Below are positions 34,793-42,166 of a stretch of 42,167 nt of DNA, piece by piece. Positions within the stretch are counted from its first letter, which is position 1. Each line of letters opens with the position of its first letter. The position numbers and the translations under genes are program-made. The notes below the pieces were generated by a model. It was not told the DNA's origin. It worked only from the letters and a program-made list of their open reading frames with translations, and did no database searches. The stretch is taken from contig JBIPNH010000010.1 of the NCBI GenBank assembly GCA_044373665.1, forward strand, positions 1 to 42,167. The letters are read 5' to 3'. This stretch comes from JABMMZ01 sp044373665 (lineage in GTDB: Bacteria > Bacteroidota > Bacteroidia > NS11-12g > UBA955).

Positions 34793-34822
34793 CAAAAGTA
34801 ACGTAAACATTTTTATGAACAA
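34793..34822 (-). promoter_or_regulatory. ccmB promoter, back to back with the divergent promoter
   Basis: Read leftward: TTG (34822-34820), a 19-nt spacer, then TACTTTTG (34800-34793). The -7 box directly abuts the identical box on the other strand. The predicted leader before the TTG start at 34772 is about 14 nt. Confidence 0.7.
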
Positions 34823-35279
34823 CAAAATTCAACATTTAAGTAACGAAGAGCAAACACTCATTTTAAACGCACCCATTTATGTTTCAGCCTTAATATCAGG
34901 CGTAGATGGCGAATTTCATCCTGAAGAAATAAAAAAAGCAGTAAAAATTATCCATATTAAAAGCTTTTCAGAAACTAAAGATATCAGAGGTGTATATTCT
35001 GAATCTAACCAAGAAAGCGAAGAAAAAATTGAAATGTTGATTGACGCATTACCTACTTCAACAAGCGAAAGAAACGATGTTTTAATACAAAAACTAAGTG
35101 TTTTAAATGATATTTTCCCAAAACTAGACTCAACTTTTGCTTTTGACTTATACAACAGTTTAAGAGAATTGGCTTATTATGTTAGTACAGCTTCTGAGTC
35201 TGAAATGACTGGATTTCAAAATGAGTTGGAAAAAGAAGTTGCTAAATTGCCTTTTTTAAAAGCACCTGATTTGGACTAA
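34815..35279 (+). CDS. TerB-like helical protein of unknown function
   Basis: This 154-residue, probably cytoplasmic, all-helical protein contains ILNAPIYVSALISGVDGEFHPEEIKKAVKIIH, the pattern of TerB-like domains, where an acidic loop (DGEFHPEE) follows the first helix and may bind metal. The remaining helices carry many acidic residues. The start at 34815 is chosen because it follows the consensus promoter; an upstream ATG at 34755 lies before the promoter. Similar proteins are common in Bacteroidota but, as far as I know, have no assigned role. It ends in a clear terminator. Confidence 0.75.
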   Translation: MNNKIQHLSNEEQTLILNAPIYVSALISGVDGEFHPEEIKKAVKIIHIKSFSETKDIRGVYSESNQESEEKIEMLIDALPTSTSERNDVLIQKLSVLNDIFPKLDSTFAFDLYNSLRELAYYVSTASESEMTGFQNELEKEVAKLPFLKAPDLD

Positions 35280-35299
35280 TTAGTCCCAATCCCATATAA

Positions 35300-35334
35300 A
35301 AATCACGGTAAACTTTGTTTATCGTGATTTTTTT
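35300..35334 (+). terminator. Terminator after the TerB-like gene
   Basis: The stem AATCACGGTAAAC / GTTTATCGTGATT (one G-T wobble, loop TTT) at 35301-35329 is followed by a T run. It lies 20 nt after the stop. From there to 35435 the sequence holds no gene that I can see. Confidence 0.88.
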
Positions 35335-35435
35335 GTCCATTTTTTTCAACATCTTATTACTTTGAACTGTTTTATAGTTAAACCTATTTGCAATTCCAAG
35401 TAATACACTCCTGGATTTATTGGACTTAAATAAAA

Positions 35436-36638
35436 TTAATACGCGTAATCCGCCAAATAGGAGAATTCGGAAGTTAATTTACCTTCTTTACAAATGGTAG
35501 CTTGACTGATGATTGCACTTTCTTCTTTTAACAACTCGGGGAGAACATATTCCATCAACATTTCTCCAAAACCTTGACTTGCGTCTTTGGGTAATTCTGT
35601 TGGTAAATTACTAATAGCCATAACATCAATAGTCTCTTTTAGATAGGGTTCACACATTTCCATGGTAATGGGATTATAACCAAAAACCGGGTCGTCGATC
35701 TTAGTGTCTTTAAGAGTAATAGGGACAGAACCATTTACATCGCAACTAATATCGGCAATTACTTTAATTTTAAAAGAAGGGTCTCTTGTGTCATTTTCAG
35801 AGAACAGTCTGTCCATTTTGGAATCCCAATAAATGCCATTCATCAACAAATCACAATGGGGCAAATAATAGCGAAACACGCAACGGTATCTTGTAGGGTC
35901 ATGATGAAAATCACTTCTATCGTAGGGTTTACCATCAATACGTTCATACAAATTTTCGGTCAACAAGACTGCAAAAACAGGTTCGGCAAACCGCTTGGTT
36001 AAAAAATCTGAGGGTGTTACTTCTTTAATACCGGCTTCTTTAAGTAATTCGAGAGCCCCTAAAGAAACTCTACCATTGCCAGTCAAAATTATTTTGATTG
36101 GGCCCAACTGCATTTTTTTTAATTCTTGTTTTACTTCATTATAATCATTGCACAAATAGGCCCTTTTGAGTTCAAAAGACTGGTGTTTTATTCCCCAAGT
36201 AAAAAATCCATTGTATGCACCAACTACGCCTGCAAAACGACCAAAACCTAAAATTCTATCCCCATTTTTCCATCTCAAAGTTTCATAATCGGTCATCGTA
36301 ATATTTTTTTGAATCATCGCCTTCATCAATCCTTGATTGTGCGATTGTTTTTTAATAGTATGTGAGAAAAAGAAATAATGTTTATTGGGAATTAAGTCAT
36401 TAATGGTTCTTTCTTTGATACCCATTAGCAAGTCACAATGGGAGATATCTTCAACTATTTCGGCACCTATTTTTTGATAAGATTCATCGGGGAAACAACG
36501 GTCGGCAGAAGGCTGGACATAAAACTGTATTTGCGGATATTGTGACATTATTTGACTGCATTGAGCGGGCGTAAAAGGCACGCGTTTGTCGGCAGGTTTT
36601 TTTTCTTCACGAAGGAGTGCAATTTTAAAATACTTCAT
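35436..36638 (-). CDS. Saccharopine dehydrogenase-like (LYS1/alanine dehydrogenase superfamily) protein
   Basis: This 400-residue protein has the two-domain layout of the alanine dehydrogenase/saccharopine dehydrogenase (lysine-forming) superfamily. The N-terminal part reads IALLREEKKPADKRVPFTPAQC and later DLLMGIKERTINDLIPNKHYFFFSHTIKKQ; the nucleotide-binding part has ILTGNGRVSLGALELLKEAGI (about residues 183-203). DISCDVNGSVPITL and AISNLPTELPKDASQGFGEML fit the LYS1-type C-terminus. It probably uses NAD(H) and an amino acid or keto acid, but the substrate is not fixed by the sequence; bacteria with the diaminopimelate route may use it for degradation. It is divergent from ssrA. Confidence 0.8.
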   Translation of the reverse strand: MKYFKIALLREEKKPADKRVPFTPAQCSQIMSQYPQIQFYVQPSADRCFPDESYQKIGAEIVEDISHCDLLMGIKERTINDLIPNKHYFFFSHTIKKQSHNQGLMKAMIQKNITMTDYETLRWKNGDRILGFGRFAGVVGAYNGFFTWGIKHQSFELKRAYLCNDYNEVKQELKKMQLGPIKIILTGNGRVSLGALELLKEAGIKEVTPSDFLTKRFAEPVFAVLLTENLYERIDGKPYDRSDFHHDPTRYRCVFRYYLPHCDLLMNGIYWDSKMDRLFSENDTRDPSFKIKVIADISCDVNGSVPITLKDTKIDDPVFGYNPITMEMCEPYLKETIDVMAISNLPTELPKDASQGFGEMLMEYVLPELLKEESAIISQATICKEGKLTSEFSYLADYAY

Positions 36639-36655
36639 TGGGTCAGTAAATTGAG

Positions 36656-36663
36656 CAAATATA
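36656..36663 (-). promoter_or_regulatory. -7 element (TATATTTG) for the saccharopine dehydrogenase-like gene
   Basis: Read leftward, TATATTTG fits TAnnTTTG and ends 17 nt before the ATG at 36638. No -33 TTG lies at the usual spacing. Confidence 0.5.
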
Positions 36664-36714
36664 GTAAAAACTTGATAGGTTAAAGAAAAGCCCTGAGGAT
36701 AAAAAAAGTAATTG

Positions 36715-36722
36715 TATCTTTG
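36715..36722 (+). promoter_or_regulatory. -7 element (TATCTTTG) for ssrA
   Basis: TATCTTTG fits TAnnTTTG, with CTG (36693-36695) 19 nt upstream as a near -33 element. Transcription would begin near 36730, leaving a short 5' leader to be removed from the tmRNA precursor. Confidence 0.65.
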
Positions 36723-36744
36723 CAGTAATAAAAAAACTCTAAAT

Positions 36745-37111
36745 GGGGCTGACTGGAATTGACGGGTAGAGCATTTGGGGTGTAAGCATGTAGAGCTTTG
36801 TTTGCTGGCTCTTTAATCTCAACACTCAACAATTTAAGAGGCGAAAATAACTTCGCAATGGCTGCCTAGTCTCAGACTACGCAAATCCATACACCTACAG
36901 TGCCCTTATCTGGGCCGGCGCTGAAGCGGGTGTTCGACATGCCTGGGTATGATTTTGCTGTGGTTATAGGCAAACTCATTATTTAATAACCTAAGGTTTA
37001 ATTGGGCTGTCCTTAAGCTTTTTTAATCCCGACACTCAAATAAGGATAAACATGTAGAAAGCATCATCATCTCCTACTCCGGACCAGGGTTCGACTCCCT
37101 GCAGCTCCACC
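36745..37111 (+). ncRNA. ssrA: Transfer-messenger RNA (tmRNA)
   Basis: tmRNA frees stalled ribosomes with SmpB and adds a degradation tag. The 5' end GGGGCTGACTGGAATTGACG and the 3' end with T-arm CAGGGTTCGACTCCCTG and acceptor strand AGCTCC form the tRNA-like part; the acceptor stem pairs GGGGCT with AGCTCC (one G-U). The tag frame resumes at GGC 36840 and reads GENNFAMAA followed by TAG (36867-36869), close to the GENNYALAA-type tags of the phylum. The length, 367 nt, is normal. After discriminator A37109 the genome encodes CC and then another C, so the terminal A of CCA must be added after transcription. Confidence 0.96.
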
Positions 37112-37112
37112 C

Positions 37113-37155
37113 AAAATACAAGTAATTAACTGATATTAAATTACTTGTATTTTTA
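37113..37155 (+). terminator. ssrA terminator
   Basis: A perfect 15-bp stem (AAAATACAAGTAATT at 37113-37127, AATTACTTGTATTTT at 37139-37153) with an 11-nt loop and a T-rich tail starts directly after the mature tmRNA end. Confidence 0.85.
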
Positions 37156-37165
37156 TTTTGCATCA

Positions 37166-37186
37166 ATTGTACCACTATTGTACCAC
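37166..37186. repeat. Tandem direct repeat ATTGTACCAC, 11-nt period
   Basis: Two identical 10-mers (37166-37175 and 37177-37186) are separated by one base, so they repeat once per DNA helical turn. This spacing is common for recombinase or regulator binding sites. It lies 55 nt past the tmRNA 3' end. Confidence 0.6.
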
Positions 37187-37413
37187 ATTTATAACTACTT
37201 TTACATACTTACAGACTAAAACAACATGCTATTGAATGCAATTATGGTTTTAATAACCCGTTTATTCAATAATTGGTTATGATTGATTTTTGTGGAAATC
37301 TTTAAATTTTTATTATTGTGTAACTTAATAAGATACATTTCAAAACAAATAAATTAAAATTAACTATAATTGCAACTGGAATAAAAAAAAATTAAATCTT
37401 AAAACATTTTAAC

Positions 37414-38916
37414 ATGAGTGGTTTAACAAAATTTGAAATAATAAAGTTAATATCAAACGTAACAAATCTTAATACCCTAGAAGGAATCGATTTGTCATGT
37501 GTTGATTTATCTGATACTGATTTAACAGGTGCCAATCTATTGGAAGCTAACTTAAAGGGAGCTAACTTGTTAAGAGCTGATTTAAAAATGGCAAGAATAA
37601 TTGGATGTGACTTAAGTAAAGCTGATTTAACAAGTGCTAATTTAACTGATGCGAAAATTATTAGTTCTAATTTTAAATACACAAACTTCACAGGTGCAAA
37701 TTTATCCGGTAGAAGTTTCTTTGATGTTAATTTAACAGGTGCTAATTTAAGTAATTGTGATTTAAGTGAAGCTAATTTTACAACTGCTAATTTATCAGAC
37801 TCTAATTTTACAAAAGCTAATTTGAAAGGAGCTAATTTGTTTGAATGCAATTTATTTGGTGTTGATTTATCTTTTGTTAATTTAAGTGGAGCAAATTTAG
37901 AGGGTGCAAACTTGATTGGCGCTAATTTAACAGGCGCTAATTTAAGCAGTGCTAATTTAAGTAAAGCCAATTTAACTAATGCTAATTTAATTAATTCTAT
38001 TTTATCAGGCACTAATTTAACAAAAGCCAATTTAACTAATGCTAATTTAACTAGTGCAGATTTATCTGAAGCAGATTTAACAAATACAAATTTATTTGAA
38101 GCCAATTTAACTGAAACTGATTTAACTGAAGCTAATTTAAGTAAAGCTGATTTGACAGAAGCTAATTTAACTAATGCTAATTTATTTTATACTAATTTAT
38201 ATAGTGCATATTTGACTAATGCAAAATTACAAGGTGCTAGTTTATTAGGTGCAAATTTTACTGAAGCAAATTTGATAGGAGCTAATTTAAGAAAAACTGA
38301 TTTATCCAAATTGAATTTATCAAATATTAAATTAACAAAAGCTAATTTAAATGGTGCTATCTTAAAAGGCACAAATTTCACTCATGCTTTTTTAATGAAT
38401 GCTGATTTACAAGGAGCTAATTTAAGTGGTTCTGATTTAAGTGGAGCTTACATATTTAATGCTAATTTAACTGGAGCTAATTTAACTGGCACAAAGTTAT
38501 ATAAAGCTGATTTATATAACGCTGATTTAAGTAAAGTTAATTTAACAAATGCTGATTTAAGTAACGCTAATTTAAGTTGTGCTAATTTAGAAGGTGCAAT
38601 CTTATTGGGTGCTTATTTAAATGATTCTGATTTTATTGGCACTAATTTTAGAAAAGCTGATTTAACTGACGCTAGTTTATGGTGTGCTAATTTGACAAAT
38701 GCTAATTTAATTGACGCTAACTTAACTGGTACTGAATTATTAGGAACTGATTTAGCTAATGTAAAATTAAATAATGGAAATTTATGCAATGGTGATTTAA
38801 TAGATGGTAATTTAAATCATAAATTAAATGTACTTTCAGAATTTTATTATGACACTAAGGCTTCAAAAGATATGGAGGATTTTTATAATGATATAAATTT
38901 ACCAGATTTTGACTGA
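37414..38916 (+). CDS. Pentapeptide-repeat protein
   Basis: The 500-residue product is almost wholly pentapeptide repeats of the form A(N/D)Lxx, from about residue 25 to 465, roughly 85-90 units. Such proteins fold into a right-handed square beta-helix, four units per turn, so about 21 turns forming a rod near 100 angstroms long. The short N-terminus (MSGLTKFEIIKLISNVTNLNTLEGI) and C-terminal tail (ending DFYNDINLPDFD) flank it. No signal peptide or second domain is seen, so it is probably cytoplasmic. Some family members (Qnr, MfpA) mimic DNA and protect gyrase, but this cannot be read from the repeat itself. The gene is convergent with the AlbA_2 protein gene. Confidence 0.93.
   Translation: MSGLTKFEIIKLISNVTNLNTLEGIDLSCVDLSDTDLTGANLLEANLKGANLLRADLKMARIIGCDLSKADLTSANLTDAKIISSNFKYTNFTGANLSGRSFFDVNLTGANLSNCDLSEANFTTANLSDSNFTKANLKGANLFECNLFGVDLSFVNLSGANLEGANLIGANLTGANLSSANLSKANLTNANLINSILSGTNLTKANLTNANLTSADLSEADLTNTNLFEANLTETDLTEANLSKADLTEANLTNANLFYTNLYSAYLTNAKLQGASLLGANFTEANLIGANLRKTDLSKLNLSNIKLTKANLNGAILKGTNFTHAFLMNADLQGANLSGSDLSGAYIFNANLTGANLTGTKLYKADLYNADLSKVNLTNADLSNANLSCANLEGAILLGAYLNDSDFIGTNFRKADLTDASLWCANLTNANLIDANLTGTELLGTDLANVKLNNGNLCNGDLIDGNLNHKLNVLSEFYYDTKASKDMEDFYNDINLPDFD
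37500..38820 (+). repeat. 15-nt periodic DNA repeat within the pentapeptide gene
   Basis: The coding sequence repeats a unit close to GCTAATTTAA plus five variable bases, dozens of times, with codon choice GCT-AAT-TTA kept almost constant. Similarity at DNA level, not only at protein level, suggests growth by slippage or unequal crossing-over. Confidence 0.85.
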
Positions 38917-39139
38917 TAATAGCATAAAAAACATCTAAAACAAAGACTAGACATAATTAAAAATTTGAAATAGCACGCTATTAAATATCCTATTAGCTAA
39001 ATAAATAAGAAGTTTTTCAGTATTAAAAAACCGAAAAATTATAAATTTAGTTGTACAATAACACCGATTTGTTATAATTCTTTTGGATATTCTTTCTTAG
39101 TATTTGATAATAGTTAAAATCTATAGGTCAAATTTATAA
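38917..39139. other. Convergent intergenic gap, AT-rich
   Basis: This gap separates the pentapeptide gene from the stop of the leftward AlbA_2 gene. It is very AT-rich. A weak hairpin (TTTTTCAGT / ACCGAAAAA, one mismatch, near 39012-39042) could act as a terminator. No other element is seen. Confidence 0.4.
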
Positions 39140-42100
39140 TCAGAATAAGTCTTTTGACAATTGCCCACTGCTTCGGTTTTTAATAAACTTTGCCAATTCT
39201 GAACCAGTAAGTTCCTTTGATGAAGATAAATTTCTAATATATAATTTCTCACAGTCTTTTCCCATTTCATCTTTTAATAGAAATACTTCATTAATACTAG
39301 GCTCGACTTTAATAATCAAAACATCACCTCCAGGGAATTTCAAAAACTTCCTTTTCATTAATGAAGAAAAACTATCCCCAATATAATTTCTTACTATTTC
39401 GTCAAAAAACAAACCAAAACCGTCCCTGTTAGGATATTGCAACTTCGGGTTTGAAGACAAATATTCCTTTTCAAGACCCAAAATATTTTTATTATTATCG
39501 ACTCCTAATAACAAAGTACCTCCATTTGAATTTGCAAATGCAACAATAGTTTTCAGTGAACTATGTATTAGTATTTTTGGCGCTAAATCACCATTTAATT
39601 TACTTATTTCATTATTAGTTTTTTCTGACTTATTTTCTAAATTCATTAATAAGTTAATTTTTTTACTTGCATTATCATCAAGAATAGGAGTATAAAAAGA
39701 AGACTTAAATTCTAAGGTTTCACTTTCATCTTCTTTGATTTTTTCCTGCCAATACATAACTTCTTCTTTTAGTTCTCTAGCATTTCTATCTTCTATTGAC
39801 TCTTCTAGAGATAGGATACCGTTAGAAAGATAATCGTAAATTAATCTTAAATTTTTCAATATATAATCTGAATCTTCTTTACTCTCTGAAATCAATAAAT
39901 TATTAGCAAGAGTAATTTTTGCAATTGTTCTTAAATCTTTTTGAGTATTTTCACTTTTGTATTGCTTAACGTAATCAAAAAGAAGTTCAAGGATTGAATC
40001 TTCTTTTTCATTGAACATACTTATTATATCTAAAAAGAAAACCAACTTATCTGAATCAGGGAACGTTTCTATAGTTTTTTGATTAATTTTATTTTTAACT
40101 TCTTTTGCGCTATTTTTAATTAAATTTATATTAACTAAAGAATTATTTTCTATCGTTTCTCTTATTTTGAGTAATATTTCAAAGTATGAAGTGTAAATAT
40201 TAATTAGAAAACTTCTAGCATGATTTGCATTAGTATAAAATTGTTTCGCAATTTGAAAAACTTGAAGCTTCTTTGAAATATCAAATTGCAAAACGGCAAA
40301 TTGTTCTATGCAAGATGCTTTTTCAATTTGAGTTTTCTCCAAATTTGTATCTAAAACATATTCTTTTTCAAAATCAAAAAGATCTCTGATATTAAATGAA
40401 AATATCTTTTCTATATAGTTTGTATAATAAATTACATCTCGATTTTTTAATGCGTGAAAATTGAAAATGAGTTTATTCTCATCATCTACATTTTGAAGAA
40501 CAACTTTAATTTTTTGACCAGATTCAAAATACCTTTCGATGTTATCGTACTCCCATTTGAAGTCAAATATTTCTTTTCTACGCAGTAAACCCTCTCCAAT
40601 ACTTGTATTAATAAACAAGCCATAAGATTCAACTCGCTTTATAACGCCATCATATATATTACCTATTAAAAATCGCAATTCATCTTTATGATTTAACATT
40701 GAAATCGTATTATCAACTTGTTCAATTATGAAAAAATTAAAAGTTCTACTTATTGACAAACATTTAGCTTCAATTGTAAAATCCGATTCTTCAAAAGGGT
40801 ATGTTTTTAATTTTTTTTCTTTAATATGATGATAGGGTAAAAATCCTTTCAAACTGTTATATATTAATTCATAACCTGTTTTACTCTTTTTAGTTAATCT
40901 AACATTAAATACAGTTTTGTTATTAAAAAGGGATTCTAATTTGTCCCAATCTTCGTTATTTTTATTTATAGCAATAAAATCACTTTCAAGTAAATCATAA
41001 TTAACTGCAATTGATTTGTTATAAATGAATGGAATTTTTAAATCCGAATTTTGATAATTTTCAAAAAATCTATATGCGTTAAATAGCAAACACTCTTTTT
41101 TGTCAATTATTATTGTAGATTTTGTAAATAATTTCAGCAATTGTCCACATAAAATATTTATTTGTTCAAATAAAGATAACTTTTTTGATATTTGAATTTC
41201 ACAAAAAGACCAAATTATATACTTATTTTCATTTAATGTAAAATTTTCAGAATGAACATTGTTAGAGGATAGACTAAAATTTTGTTTTTCCTCTTCACTA
41301 ATGAACACTTTTTTGTTGAATGTTATATATTTTAGGAGTTTGTTAAGATAGTAAATATCTGATTCTGATAGTTTAACTAAATTATCTAGTATAACTAATA
41401 ATCTATCAAGAAACAGTTCCGCTTCTATTAATTCAATACTTATAAAATGGGTAAAATTATAAAACCTATCTAATAGATTTTTATCATCATCAAAAAAAGC
41501 ACTGTCACTTAAAAAGTCAAGTTGGTTTGATGATAATTTATTTAAAACCTTCTCATATGCCTTAGCCTTTTCTAACGTTGTTTTAGCTTTAGTTTTAGTA
41601 TTTTCTCGGTCTTCATTGTCAGGAAATGATGTTATGATACCTTTATTAATAATCCAATCTTCAAAAGTTATTATTAGATTGTTTATTACTTTTGCTTGTT
41701 TAAAATCTTGTCTTTGAACAGTTTCCTTGAACAACTTTGAGAGAATTTTATTCGTAAAAGTAAATACCCAAAAGGCACTTTTTGAATTATATTGTTCTAT
41801 AAGCTGATTTATTTCTTTTTGAGTCCTATCATTAATTGTAAATATATTTTTGAAATATTTATTTTCCAACTCTCTATCATTAACTATTTCACAAAATGTA
41901 ACAAAATATGGGTCTTTTACACTAACTTGAAATAGATTTAGCCGGTATGAAATATTCATTACTTTACAAGTTATTTTATTCAATTTGTTATTTCCAAATT
42001 GTTGACTAGGAAACATATTAACTTCATGAATACACCCATCTATTCCTTTTAATTGGTATATATTATATGACTCAGTCTCTGTTTTTTTTATTTTCTCACC

Positions 42101-42166
42101 AATTACTTCAAATTCATATTCTTCGTTAATTTTGTAACAAGGATGTCTGAAATCTTTATTTATTAA
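39140..42166 (-). CDS. Large OB/S1-repeat protein with C-terminal AlbA_2 (Schlafen-type) domain (5' partial)
   Basis: The frame stays open from the stop at 39140 through 42016 to the window edge, without a stop in 42017-42166, so at least 1009 codons are present and the start lies outside. The extra N-terminal residues (HPCYKINEEYEFEVIG, YQLKGIDGCIHEV) read as an OB-type fold. Counting from Met 42016: an OB-like segment to about 40, a helical part, two S1-like domains (about 365-430, GFLPYHHI; about 447-520, GVIKRVESYGLFI), a helical linker, and AlbA_2 at about 760-930 with ETLEFKSSF, IVAFANSNGGTLLLGVDNNKNILGL and LYIRNLSSSKELTGSELAKFI. AlbA_2 domains bind or cut nucleic acid in several systems. 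RNA binding is a reasonable guess; activity and role are unknown. Confidence 0.8.
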   Translation of the reverse strand, partial: LINKDFRHPCYKINEEYEFEVIGEKIKKTETESYNIYQLKGIDGCIHEVNMFPSQQFGNNKLNKITCKVMNISYRLNLFQVSVKDPYFVTFCEIVNDRELENKYFKNIFTINDRTQKEINQLIEQYNSKSAFWVFTFTNKILSKLFKETVQRQDFKQAKVINNLIITFEDWIINKGIITSFPDNEDRENTKTKAKTTLEKAKAYEKVLNKLSSNQLDFLSDSAFFDDDKNLLDRFYNFTHFISIELIEAELFLDRLLVILDNLVKLSESDIYYLNKLLKYITFNKKVFISEEEKQNFSLSSNNVHSENFTLNENKYIIWSFCEIQISKKLSLFEQINILCGQLLKLFTKSTIIIDKKECLLFNAYRFFENYQNSDLKIPFIYNKSIAVNYDLLESDFIAINKNNEDWDKLESLFNNKTVFNVRLTKKSKTGYELIYNSLKGFLPYHHIKEKKLKTYPFEESDFTIEAKCLSISRTFNFFIIEQVDNTISMLNHKDELRFLIGNIYDGVIKRVESYGLFINTSIGEGLLRRKEIFDFKWEYDNIERYFESGQKIKVVLQNVDDENKLIFNFHALKNRDVIYYTNYIEKIFSFNIRDLFDFEKEYVLDTNLEKTQIEKASCIEQFAVLQFDISKKLQVFQIAKQFYTNANHARSFLINIYTSYFEILLKIRETIENNSLVNINLIKNSAKEVKNKINQKTIETFPDSDKLVFFLDIISMFNEKEDSILELLFDYVKQYKSENTQKDLRTIAKITLANNLLISESKEDSDYILKNLRLIYDYLSNGILSLEESIEDRNARELKEEVMYWQEKIKEDESETLEFKSSFYTPILDDNASKKINLLMNLENKSEKTNNEISKLNGDLAPKILIHSSLKTIVAFANSNGGTLLLGVDNNKNILGLEKEYLSSNPKLQYPNRDGFGLFFDEIVRNYIGDSFSSLMKRKFLKFPGGDVLIIKVEPSINEVFLLKDEMGKDCEKLYIRNLSSSKELTGSELAKFIKNRSSGQLSKDLF

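Larger units (their letters stand above)
37112..37413. other. 302-nt gene-free stretch after ssrA (terminator, tandem repeat, AT-rich leader)
   Basis: The first 45 nt hold the ssrA terminator. A two-copy direct repeat of ATTGTACCAC follows at 37166-37186. The remainder, up to the pentapeptide gene, is strongly AT-rich. A weak -7-like TATAATTG is at 37365-37372. No protein or further RNA gene is apparent. Confidence 0.6.

Noticed and set aside
37392..38105. 237-codon open frame antisense to the pentapeptide gene
   Set aside because: It mirrors the 15-nt repeat (periodic KLALVKLA-like product) and has no independent start context; a by-product of the repeat.
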